Assembly: GCA_001579985.1 (NCBI GenBank)
Contig: LRSR01014034.1
Location: 1-49,113, forward strand
DNA from: Hypsibius dujardini
Lineage: Eukaryota > Tardigrada > Eutardigrada > Parachela > Hypsibiidae
Length of the DNA: 49,113 nucleotides
Direction: 5' to 3'
The position numbers were made by a program, and so were the translations under genes. This document shows, in pieces, positions 1 through 10,147 of the stretch (positions within the stretch are counted from its first letter, which is position 1; each line of letters starts with the position of its first letter). The notes below the pieces were generated by a model. That model saw nothing but the letters and a program-made list of their open reading frames with translations, was not told where the DNA came from and did no database searches.

Positions 1-528
1 TACTCGGAGCCGGCCATTGCTAGTTTGGAGTTTGAGACAATAAAGTAGAAACGACAGTGTGACGTCGTTCGAATCTCAGGACTTTGACTGGACCTACTCA
101 TACCATAAGTGACAACTGTCGTGCAGTCAGTACGACCAATTGCACTACTATCAACGCACGGGATGGTCGATTACGATTCCTGTAGCTTTTCTATGTGTAT
201 TTCCAATTGCATCTGATAGCAGTACACGAAACATACTAGTAAACTTCGAAGTTCAAACTGAACATTAGGGACGCCTGCTTTTGGAAAAGTCTAGAGCTAG
301 AATCAAAAGGTCATACTTCCAATCTACCAAAGGTATGGCGAGTTTCAGCCTAAAATCCACGTTGTCCGAGTCCAAATCGTTCAAAAGTGGGACAAGAGAT
401 CTGTTACACTTACGCTTACGCTTACACTTGGTGATTTTAGGACCAATTCGATTATCCCGTTAGACATGGCTGCACGATTGGCGTTACTTTGGAATGTCCT
501 TACTTTGAGTCGCTGTTTTCGTTTTCAG
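1..528. other. Unassigned 5' flank of LAP3
   Basis: No exon was recognised here. The next identifiable LAP3 exon begins at 529 with a split codon after a CAG acceptor, so this stretch must contain or be LAP3 intron sequence. I could not find the expected upstream aminopeptidase exons in any frame. A 60-codon open frame at 281-463 has no recognisable protein features and is not called. Confidence 0.5.
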
Positions 529-2124
529 CTGCTGCAATCGCTCTCCGTGACCTGTATGTGACTGAGGCAGATGTCGACACACTTGGGGACGCTGAATGTA
601 GGTATTTCTCAACAGATAAGTTGGTTTGAGTTATTGTGCAATCTCCATGAATTGTCTTCTTCAGCTGCTGCCGAAGGGAGTATCCTCAGACTATTCTCGT
701 ACGACGAGTTAAAGCACAAGGATAAGAGGAAGCGATCTCTGCGACTGCATCCTTTGGTTGGCGAAGGCCATTCCTCCAAGACGAGCTCAAATGACCGGTG
801 GTCCCGAGGTGTCACTCTTGCAGAAGGCCAAAACTACGCGCGATCGCTCATGGAAACTCCTGCTAATTTGAAGGTCCCCAAGGTACTTGCCGATCGCATT
901 GCCAGTGATCTTGCGGGTGCACCAGGACTAAGTGTGACCATTAGAGACGAGAAATGGGTGGAGGAGAAGGGAATGGGAGCTTTCCGAGCTGTGAGCCAAG
1001 GGTCGGATGAACCGCTCCGGCTGGTGGAGATTTCTTATACCGGCAGGCCAGATAGCAAGGACGTTGATGTCGCGGTCGTGGGAAAAGGAATTACCTTTGA
1101 TACGTGAGTTCTATGAATTGTCGTTGTACTAGTACATGCACGTGCCTGCCTGTCCGCATATTTATCTAGCTCATAGTGTGCATACTTCTCTGGTATGCGT
1201 TAAGGGTTCGCCCGTTGATCGTCCATCCTTCAGTCTGTTCCATTTCAACCTTTTCATAGGTGACTGACAGTCACTTCGTGTTCTTGTTTCAGAGGCGGGA
1301 TTTCGATAAAACCTTCACTTCATATGGATCTGATGCGGGGGGATATGGGGGGCGCTGCGTCGACTGCTGCATCTATCTGGACGGCTTCAAAGCTAGGCAT
1401 ACCCATCAACCTTATTGGTATGATAGCCTCGGCCATTACCGTTTACGGGTGCTGTTCCATTCTCATTTGGCTTGCAGGAATCATTCCAATTGCTGAAAAT
1501 ATGCCGAGCGGCAAAGCTACTCGCCCGGGGGACGTCGTGCGAGCGATGAACGGAAAAACAATCCAGGTGGATAACACGGATGCTGAGGGTCGTCTCATCC
1601 TAGCCGACGCGCTGTGCTATGCACAAGAGTTCAAGCCCCGTCACGTAATCGATTTGGCGACACTAACCGGGGCTATAAGAGTGGCCTTGGGGAACGCGGC
1701 TGCGGGAGTGTTTTCCAATGATGAGGAGATGTGGGCACTAATGAGTGATGTACGTGGCCAGCCGTCTAACCCATCCCCGTACACGTACCATTCTTGACAA
1801 TTTCATCATTTTCAGGCTGGAGTACGGACTGGGGACCGTGTTTGGCGGATGCCGTTATTCCAGCATTATGCTGACGAGATGACGGACAGTTTGCTGGCTG
1901 ACCTTAATAACGTCGGAAAGTACGCCGGTGGAGGTTCGTGCACGGCAGCCGGATTTCTAGCTCAGTTCATCGACAAAGGGTGCAAATGGATGCACATGGA
2001 TATTGCCGGAGTGAGCGAAAACAAGAGCGAAGTACCGTATCTGGGGAATGGATTCAGTGGTCGCCCAACCCGCACTTTAGTTGAATTTTTCCGGCAACTA
2101 TCTATGAAGCAGACGGGAAGCTAG
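529..2124 (+). CDS. LAP3: Leucyl (cytosol) aminopeptidase, M17 family, 5'-partial
   Basis: This is a metalloaminopeptidase that removes N-terminal residues, mainly leucine, from peptides in the cytosol using two metal ions. Exons read as 529-597, 665-1103, 1293-1417, 1478-1749 and 1816-2124, giving 403 residues plus stop in one frame. Family hallmarks are visible: GKGITFDTGG (lysine and metal-binding region, joined across an intron), MDLMRGDMGGAA, ENMPSGKA, and the M17 signature NTDAEGRLILADA with its metal and catalytic residues. The C-terminus ends with DIAGVSENK and GRPTRTLVEFF, as in LAP3. Roughly the first 100 residues of the usual ~500 are missing; their exons lie upstream or were not recognised. 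The intron at 1418-1477 is only 60 bp, a multiple of three and free of stops. The gene is convergent with the synergin gene. Confidence 0.93.
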
Positions 2125-2642
2125 AATGTTTTTATTTGTTTCACAGAAATAATTGGCTAACGTCGTCATATTATGAGTACTCACGTTAGGTCCTGCTCGA
2201 CTAGTAAAGCCTGATAAACCTTGGTGAACCGTTCGTCGAGACACATGTTTACGGTACTACAGTCAACGACAAGATTGACTACACTGGAGGGTCCGGGGTA
2301 TGGGCAAAAGAGGCGGGGCAGGGGTGTTCAGGTGGTTGAGTATACTGGAGGGTCCGGGGTATAGGCAAAAGAGGCGGAGTAGGGGTGGTCAGGTGGTTGA
2401 TTATTTGATTGTTTGAAACCACCCTCTGCTCCGCCCCTTTTGCCCATACCCCGGACCCTCAAGTGTACTCAATCTTGTCGTTAATTGTATCTACTACTGT
2501 ACTGCACTATAGGTTCATAACATGAAACAGTCGTATTATGGGTCAGTTTTTCCCCCCAGGTGCGATAGACTTCTCTAGACATCTACAGAAAGAAAACACC
2601 ATATCAAAAAGAAAATCACTACTAGTACGAAAGTTTGGGAAA
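2125..2642. other. Intergenic region between convergent LAP3 and SYNRG
   Basis: This stretch separates two convergent genes. It holds a foldback miniature transposon (2260-2487) and nothing else recognisable. Confidence 0.6.
2260..2487. mobile_element. Miniature inverted-repeat element, family 1, copy A
   Basis: Two long inverted arms begin with CA(G/A)T(C/T)AACGACAAG-type ends and are flanked by TA on both sides (2258-2259 and 2488-2489), as expected for Tc1/mariner-type insertion. The left arm is present twice: a stretch containing GGAGGGTCCGGGGTAT recurs about 60 bp later at 2346-2400. The right arm carries the matching complement at about 2417-2487. No coding capacity. A second copy with the same ends sits in a cullin intron at 19893-20061. 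Confidence 0.88.
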
Positions 2643-5600
2643 TTAGTTTGGATAAGTCAGACGCGGCAGTTTAAGATCTACACAGTTGACAAAAAAATTA
2701 GCACAAGCGGTGTGGTAGAATCGCCCTTCGTGCTCGAGTTTGCATCCGTCGGTGGAACTTCTTCGCGACCGGCTTTTAGCATCCACATCGAGCAAGCAAA
2801 GGCCGCAAACCGATGACAATGGCGGATTCTGCGCGCTCAGATCTGCCTTGGAGAAGTCCATTGATCCAGGCTGCAACTGTATAGCCAAATAATATCGATA
2901 GTTGATACGAAAAACGTATGAAGCGAAATCTGTATTTCGGCTCACCCTCCACTAGGTCGATAAATCGGCTCACTCATGGGTTTCTCTTTGAAGGCAGGTG
3001 CTTGATTGTTTGATTTTCTATCATATATCCTAGTATACTATAGCACGTCTGGAAATCGAACAATCAAGCACACGCCATCAAAGAGAAGCCCATGAGTGAG
3101 CCGATTTATCGACCCAGTGGAGGGTGAGCCGAAATACACACTTCTCCTCATACTGGTCGAAGACCGAAAAATCAAGTGCTTAAGTAATACCTCAATTGCC
3201 GCCATGCTGAGAAATGTGGTAAAGTCAGTCCAAGCTTCCTCTGTCTGCTTTATTGCGTCCACAATGGTTTGATCGTCGATGAAGCCGCTAGATCTCGCTC
3301 CGATGTATACCCTACGAGCCACACGGTAGACCTCAACGAGATCTGAAAAACCAAGTTAGCGGAATAAGTTACTTTGCGATTTGGTGTTTATCTATAAAAG
3401 AAATTACGCAGCCACAACTCACTCTCGATGTGCTCGGTGGCTTTGGCGATAACCTTCATCAACATGGAAGAATCATCCACCGAATTAAACACCCCACAAG
3501 CCTCTTCCAGCAGTCCAGAGCAAGCAGCCAATGTCCTCGTCCAGACTTCAACATGTGACAGCTCTCCACTCTCCGCCGCGTCAGGTTCAATCACCTCAGC
3601 ACCATTTAATCCGAAATTCAAATTATCCAATACCAGACTAGGACCAGTAGCATCCAAAGAAATAAAATCGTCCACACTGGCCATGCCAAATTCAAGGCTC
3701 TGCACCGATACCTCGTCCCCAGATGCACCGGCACCTGAGTTGGGAGTTTCGACACCAACCATACCAGAAAATTGAGTTTGGATACTTTCCTTACGCGGGG
3801 GAGCTGGACGATGATCGAAACTTAACATGTCCAGTTCTGATGTTTGGAGATTTTTAGAAGCGATCGATCGGTCAACGTTTGCTGTCTTCGTCTCAGGTTG
3901 ATCGAGGTCACGAAGAGCCGCGTATGGGTCTGTGATAAATCTCTCCGCTAAGATTGGCTGTAAAGAGGGTACCGGCGCGGGAGCTAACGGCGCCTGCTGG
4001 AAAGAGTGTATCGTCGGAATGTTCGCAGAAACTGCATTGGGATTGGAATACCGGCCAATCATTTCCGGTCGAAAGACAAACGGAGCAGACGGCTTAAACG
4101 TTTCTGGAGATTCAGCGGCCTTGACGGTGATAGGCAGATCGGGCAGGCCGCGATCGCCCCAACCGAGTTGATCGGATGCACTGGACTGATCCGATTTCTT
4201 CTCATCCATTGGAATAACACCAGGGGCACTCGGTAGATGGGGAATATTCACACGTTCAGGTTTGACCGAAGATAAAATGGCGTCCGACTGCGACTGCTTG
4301 ACGAACGTAGCTGCCTGCGCATGAGTGGGAGCAGAAACAAACTCGGCAAAATCCTCATCATCGGTGTGATGGGATGAGGCGCTGATTTGCTGTTGCAAAA
4401 CGGGATAACTTAGAGGAATATCATGAAATGCTGCTCCAAGGTGCGTTTGTGGAGCAGGCCAGCTTTGCTGTGGGGGAATGACGGGAGGTAAAGTAACTGT
4501 TGGAGATGGAGTCGCAATGGAGAATTGTGGCTCCGGTGGAGTTGGGATTCGGCGAAGAACATCAATGGAGAGATGCTGCACGTCGAAGCTAGTCTGCAAA
4601 ATGTACACGATTGTCAGGGAATGAAAACGACAGCAAAATAGCGAAATCCCACAACCCACATACGTATAAAGTAGATGCAGTTCGTCGAGAGTTTGTCTGC
4701 CTATTGACCAACCTGTCCATGAGCATCACCTCTCTGAGGAATTCATACCTGAGCAAGCCCAACAAGTCCAAGGGCAGCACACAGTTCAGCTCGAGACAAG
4801 AAATCCTCACGTGAACGGCAAGTGGTAGTCCAGATGTGTTCCAGCGTACGGTTGGCCAAGCCAGACCGGGACAATACAGACAGAATCGGGGCTTTCCCAA
4901 TAAAAGCCTGGTTTTTGAAATGATTCATGACGCCCTTGTAAATGGGTGGTAAGGAATTGATGTCAGAGCACCAAACTGGAAGGTCAGACTGGCCCAGTGG
5001 TACAGTAGGAAACGCGGTATCTGAAAACAAAATAAAAAATTAAATAAATAATCCGGTAGGCCAATCCCCAAACAAAAGACCAGGAAAATCAGGTCCAAAA
5101 TAATGGAACGCCGTCGCACCTGGTCCGCTCGGTGCTGGTGTCGTGAAAGCCGAGGTCAGATCAGATGAAAGACTACTCCAGTCAACGGCCGACTGGCTCG
5201 CATTGAAAAATGCAGATGGCTTGGTAGAAGCGGGCGGTTGCGGATTTTTTGCAGATAACGGAGCAAAGTTGAGCTTCGCTGGACTACCAGCTGAGGAAAG
5301 ATCGGAAAATTTCGCCATGAGATCAGATATATCTGCAAAATAAAGGAAAATCAAATTGCAACTTGTCCTGACAAGGATTAAACGACTGTAATAGAGCGTA
5401 CCATGATTCCTTTGGGCTTGGCTGGACTGCACCGGCATCACTCCTCTAACACCAACGGCGGAATCAGACACCGGCTCACGCAGCCGCGCTGAGCTCTGCG
5501 GTGAAATGTCCAAAGAGCCGCTTCGGTCTCGCGGGAGATTCATAACGGGCGAGTCGTGAGGAGCTGAGAAAACCAATTGGACATATATCAAAATAATGTT

Positions 5601-6894
5601 GCAGTTGCCATCCACAAATTAGTAATCTAGACAGTCACGTACTGGAGGGGCGCGACTGCACTTCTCTGTGGTCCAGCGTGTTGATAAGAGGTTTCACCGG
5701 ACCAGGAGCGCTACTGGGACCGAAATCAGCGATGATTTTCCCCATTAGATCATTCGGATTGACACTTTTGTTTTTGGAGGCCTCAAACGACTGGCGCATT
5801 TTTGCCTGTTGCCGCTGTTGAGCTAGACGTTTCCGTTCCTCCGGTGAATCAGTCGTCTGCTGAGGAAGAAAACTGGTTAACCATGAAGTGAGTATTCTCC
5901 TTCCCCCCTTTTCAGTGAACTACAGTACACTACACAACACCACCGTCACCGGCAATAGCACACATGAAGACACCAAAACAATCGATCAATCTCTAGAGAT
6001 CAGCTGGAGTAGAAATTGAGAAACTGGAAACTGTTACCGCTAATTCGAGCGACAAGCAAAAGCAGCTGTCCAAAAAACGTCGTACCTGCATTCGTTGAGC
6101 TGATGTGGGAGCAGGATATCTTGCGAGATTGCCAGATCCCATGTTCAGACCGGGCATGCCGGGTACTTGAGCAACCTTGAAAGTATATAAAAACGAATCA
6201 TCAGACAAATTAACCACCTGTCACATGTGTCCTGCAGGTACAGTCATGAATTGATTGATTTGATCGCAAAGCATGTGCAAATTAACCACCTGTCACATGT
6301 GCCCTGCAGGTACAGTCATGAATTGATTGATTTGATCGCAAAGCATGTGCAAATTAACCACCTGGTAGGGCCGGTATGCCGTCATGGGATCTTGCACTGG
6401 AACGGCGGAATACGACGGCAATGGTATACCCTGAAAGCCGCCGAATTCCATTTGTGCAGAATTCGCATAAGCAGAAGGGAAATTTGCTGGTTGGGCTGGC
6501 GGATTGCCCATAAAAACGTTCGGCTGCAACGGCCTCGACGATCCCATTCCTTGAAACTGCACAGTTGGCTGATGCTCCTGTAAGCCTTGTCCTGACAATA
6601 AGCGACCACTCAGTAAAAATAACCGCAAACAAACAAAACGAAGTTTTGAATTTCAAAATGACAAAGCCGAACCCAGTCAATCGATCAATCAAGGAACCAC
6701 GATGATAGAAAGAGGTGTGTTAACTGAAGCACCGTCAAAGCATCAGGAAAACTGATGTCTTGATTGCATTTTTATTAAAATGTGAGTATAGACTAAGCTG
6801 AGAAGACGTTCGTTTCGTCCATACCTGGAGCGTTTCCTCGCATGATACTGGACATACCAAATCCATTTGGATTGTTGCTCCCAGCTGGTCTCAT
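2643..6894 (-). CDS. SYNRG: Synergin gamma-like AP-1 adaptor accessory protein with EH domain
   Basis: Synergin gamma binds the AP-1 gamma ear and links adaptor and clathrin at the trans-Golgi and endosomes. Ten exons (6894-6825, 6591-6362, 6175-6086, 5859-5643, 5563-5402, 5332-5120, 5020-4749, 4593-3423, 3342-3191, 2870-2643) join with matching phases into 934 residues. The N-terminus is rich in Met, Gly, Pro and Asn, followed by a charged Q/K/R helix (ERKRLAQQQRQQAKMRQSF). An EH domain lies at about residues 340-418 (LPPIYKGVMNHF, then LEHIWTTTCRSREDFLSRAEL). The long disordered middle carries acidic phenylalanine motifs (DDEDFAEF, SVDDFISL) of the kind that bind the gamma ear. The conserved tail has CGLCLLDVD and YHTACANFFVNC. 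The 5120 donor (GTGCGA) is the least certain splice site. Start ATG at 6894 faces the divergent gene at 7488. Confidence 0.9.
2935..3134. mobile_element. Miniature inverted-repeat element, family 2, copy A
   Basis: Near-palindromic 200 bp element with ends TTTCGGCTCACCCTCCACT and its complement, flanked by TA on both sides (2933-2934, 3135-3136). It lies wholly inside the last SYNRG intron (2871-3190) and makes up most of it. Inner arms also match (TGCTTGATTGTTTGATTT against its complement). No coding capacity. Copy B is at 15625-15823. Confidence 0.9.
6211..6364. repeat. 72-bp tandem duplication inside a SYNRG intron
   Basis: Two full 72-bp units start at 6211 and 6283, and the first bases of a third (TAACCACCTG) start at 6355 and run into the splice donor at 6361/6360. 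The full units differ by one base (T/C). On the SYNRG strand every unit contains CAGGTGGTT, identical to the donor in use, and a CTGCAG that could act as acceptor. Confidence 0.92.
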
Positions 6895-7487
6895 CCTCCT
6901 CTCACTTCTCAGTCGATCGTTACACAGTAATAATGTTTTCAACTGTTAGTGTCATGATAATCATACTAAAATTCCGAGGAAATATGAAGAGCCTTCTTTG
7001 TTACAGCTAGGCCAGAAAAAAAAGTTCACAGAAGTCCACGTAAACATGCTGCGGAAAAAGAAAATCCAGAAAATCGATTTCACGATTTGCACTTATTAAA
7101 CAATGTTCTAAATCAACCAATCAACTGATACTGGAGCGACTGCTCTGGTTGTCTGCGCTTGGCGATCACGACTTACTTACTCATTACTTTCTGTGTTTAG
7201 TCGGTAGTGTTCTGTTGTTAATTGTAACCGTTCGCTTAATACTCATATAGCTACAAAACGGGGCGTCAGCAACAGGGAACTTGCTTAACGATTCAACACA
7301 ATTATAGCTGTATCATTGAGTGCGTCTCCTCGACACAAGATGGCGGATTTGTAGTCGCACGTAACCAAGCTATTTCGATCTTAATTTTCCAGCATTGTTT
7401 GCGTTTTGTTCATTTTTTGTATTGTATTTTACGTGAACTGCTCCCCGTCTCCCAGATCAGGCTATCTTTTACTGTACTTTTGCAACA
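6895..7487. promoter_or_regulatory. Divergent promoter region, SYNRG / three-module gene
   Basis: The two start codons face away from each other across 593 bp, so this interval should hold both promoters and 5' leaders. The clearest site is AAGATGGCGGA at 7337-7347, a close match to the YY1 core common at animal housekeeping starts. No TATA box was seen at a convincing position. Assignment is by position and motif only. Confidence 0.55.
7337..7347 (+). promoter_or_regulatory. YY1-like site AAGATGGCGGA
   Basis: An 11-base match to the YY1 consensus AAGATGGCGGC, differing only in the last base. It lies about 140 bp upstream of the ATG at 7488 in a divergent promoter. Binding is inferred from the motif. 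Confidence 0.5.
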
Positions 7488-9739
7488 ATGGAGGAGATGG
7501 ATGCGAATGGGAATCGGAAATGCTGCCAGAAATGTTGCCTCGACACATTTCCCCAGGAACTGATTCGAAAGACACACGACCAAATGGCGAGATTGGGTTT
7601 GCAGGACAAAAATATGTTTCTGCTTGGCAAAATCTCATCGGCCGTTGATCTTCTCAATCCATCTACAGAACTCGTTGGCGCAGGTGAGATTCTTTCCCGA
7701 CTATCCTCATCCCATACTTCATTTCCTAATGAAGTAGAATTTTGTAGTGCAGTTGACGCTTCTTTATTCAGTTAGACTCGATGGGGCTTGATTGATGAAT
7801 TGATTGTTTGTTGAACCGAACGTCGATCCAATGATTGTCTTGTTTTATTGGCTTGTTGATCCTTCCATTTATTGATTGCTTGATTGCTTGATTACTTACG
7901 CTGAAGCTGCTGTTTTCGACGGTTGCTTTGGTCCTGTTGGGATATTTGAAAACTATGCACTACGCACTAGAGTCTACAGTAGTATTCTTTTCGGATTTTT
8001 TTGTTTCCCTTGCAGCGAGTAAAGGAACCCCGTCGTATTACGACTTTGACCGGCATCACAACCTCTGCCGGGTGGCGTTCGAGACCGTCTTCGGGATCAC
8101 GGCCGGCCACATGCGTGTTCTGAAACGGCACCTGCTCAAGAACGGCGTCGACGCAGACATACCGAACTCGCGTGGGCAGAAAAAGCGAGAAAAACGCCGC
8201 CATCCGGAACCGATCCCGATGCCAGTCAACATCGACCCGCACAAGGAGCTGGAGGTGGTGCGAGCGGCCATGAAGCAGCGCTGTTGCGAAGTCGGATGTC
8301 TGGCAAACTTCCCCGAAAACATGATGGTCAAGACGAGGATTGAAATGGCAAATTTGACGGAACGAGAGCGGGAGCTGTTCCTGTTCGGAAAGATATCCTC
8401 CTCGGTGTCGCTGCTCCCCGGAACTTCGGAATTCTCTGGTACGTTAGACTTGATGGCGCATCAAGATCTTCTTTTGCTGTGAGGCTATGGTCGTCCATTT
8501 AGGGCGATTTAGAAACCTTTTACGTGTACATTTTTGTCTGGTGCCGCTGTGTCATACTGCAAAAATGTGTTAATGGTTTCTGTGCAGGTGGCGTTCGGAC
8601 GGTCTACCTTGTCGACAAGGAGTATTCCTCATGTGCGAATGCCTTTCAATTCATCTACGATATCTCTGATGATTTCCTCAAACGCCTGCGTTTCTCCCTC
8701 TTCGAGAACGGCATGGATCTTTCCTCGAACCAGAGCGATGAAGCGCACTGGAAAAAGAAGAATATCCCCACGGAGGAGGAGGAAAAGACACTGGTGGAAA
8801 ACGCTCTTATTAAAGGATGTTGCCGAAGAGAATGCTGCCGAAAAATTGGCATCCCCTTGCTGCTACAGAGTCGCGCGACGATGCGCCGGCTAACCGCCGA
8901 TGAGAGACACATGTTCATCTTGGGCAAGATCTCCTCGTCTGTTGCTTCCGTGCGCCCGGCGATTGTTGCATCCGGTTAGTATTATTTTTATATATACTAG
9001 TAGTGGTACTTACCGGTACAAACAATCACTTTCTACTACCAAACAGATGCGGAAGATACTGTAGTCTGTAATATAGTAGAGAGTATTGATAAATATGAGC
9101 ACGAGTTAAAGTTGCAATGGATTACACTTTGTAAGTACACTTTGTACTAGTACCAGGCAAACGCTATGGGTTGAATCGGTGGGGTGGCGCCCTCCACCAC
9201 CCCACCGATTCAACTCATGTACCGATTCAACCCATAGCGTTTGCCTGGTATATAATTTTGATTTAACAGTTGTTGATTGCGATTTAGAGTCGGTAGTAAT
9301 TTGATTATCCCCTCGAATGGGGTGTATAGAAATTACAGTATAGTATTGCAGATTACTGTAATTGTAATCTGTCGGATGCTCATATCTGCCGGGTGTTTGA
9401 TCACATCTTTCGGTTGTTGGGAGTGTAGCTTTTTCAACCGTCTCTGTCATTTCAGAACGCCGCACCCAGGCTTCCTACCACTTCGATAAAGATCATGTCA
9501 TCTGCAAAGAGACCTTCCACCTCGCCTACACGGTTTCCTCAAACCAGGTGTCTACTCTGCGAGGGCATCTCGTCACTAGTGGCGCTACGCGATTGATTCA
9601 CAAACTGAAAGGACGTCCCAGTAATGCCAAAGGTCATAAGCGTAAACCGAAGGGGTCAGCTGCGGTCGAGGAAAGTTCCGATGTCCAGAACGTGAGCCAG
9701 AACGACGAAGAATCTACAGAGGAGGAAGCTGAAGAGTAA
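7488..9739 (+). CDS. Three-module protein related to transposase N-terminal regions
   Basis: No named family is assigned. Exons 7488-7683, 8016-8438, 8588-8974 and 9456-9739 give 429 residues plus stop. The protein is three tandem copies of a two-part module. Part a is a cysteine-rich half: CC(x3)C, then a helix, then (M/L)F(L/I)(L/F)GKISS. Part b has tyrosine, a D, a cysteine, AF or TF, a hydrophobic helix and a basic tail ending in GRPSNAK in the third copy. This two-part layout (cysteine motif, then Y...C..AF...basic tail) resembles the region ahead of the DDE domain in some invertebrate transposon proteins; that is recollection, not a search result. There is no DDE domain. All three introns split a and b at the same point and in phase 1, so exons 2 and 3 are symmetric duplicates. 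The C-terminus is acidic (EESTEEEAEE). ATG 7488 has a good context (CAACAATGG). A nuclear DNA-binding role is inference. Confidence 0.75.
9151..9250. repeat. 100-bp nested perfect palindrome in intron 3 of the three-module gene
   Basis: Outer arms of 30 bp (9151-9180 and 9221-9250) are perfectly complementary. An inner 18-bp hairpin (9170-9187 with 9197-9214) is also perfect and shares the word GTTGAATCGGT with the outer stem. That word can therefore pair with either of two partners. It has the form of a small foldback element. Confidence 0.9.
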
Positions 9740-10147
9740 CCTCAATCACCCTGCATTCTTTTTACCTTCTACTGTTTCAATCGTTTTGGGTCTTGCTACT
9801 CTTGTACCAGTAATGCATGGCTACGGCCTGATGGTACAGCCACTTTAGCCGTATGTTCCCCTTCTGATTTCGCCCGTTCAACATTAACGGTTCTACTGAC
9901 CATAAAAACAGCCAGCCCCATACATTTTATACGGTAAGAAGTTGTCAACAATGCTCATACACGTACTATGTAAAAGCCATGAATTCTCCATAACCGAATA
10001 GGAACCAACTTCCGGGGGACACTAATTGGGTAGCTGTGACGCCAGAATTTCGCTCATGATAACAATGACACTGTAAAATACGATGAAAATAGACGTAAAA
10101 AATAACATTAATCTAACAAGCCGACGGCTTCGTGCACAGGTCTAAAA
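9740..10147. other. Intergenic region between convergent genes
   Basis: This holds the 3' flanks of the three-module gene (+) and KCMF1 (-). I found no clear AATAAA for either gene, no repeat and no open frame of note. Confidence 0.5.

Noticed and set aside
281-463. 60-codon open frame upstream of LAP3
   Set aside because: It has no similarity to the LAP3 N-terminus, no conserved motif and no matching splice sites.
6227-6583. Plus-strand frame with a 24-residue repeat
   Set aside because: It is the shadow of the 72-bp tandem duplication and of SYNRG exon 2 on the opposite strand.
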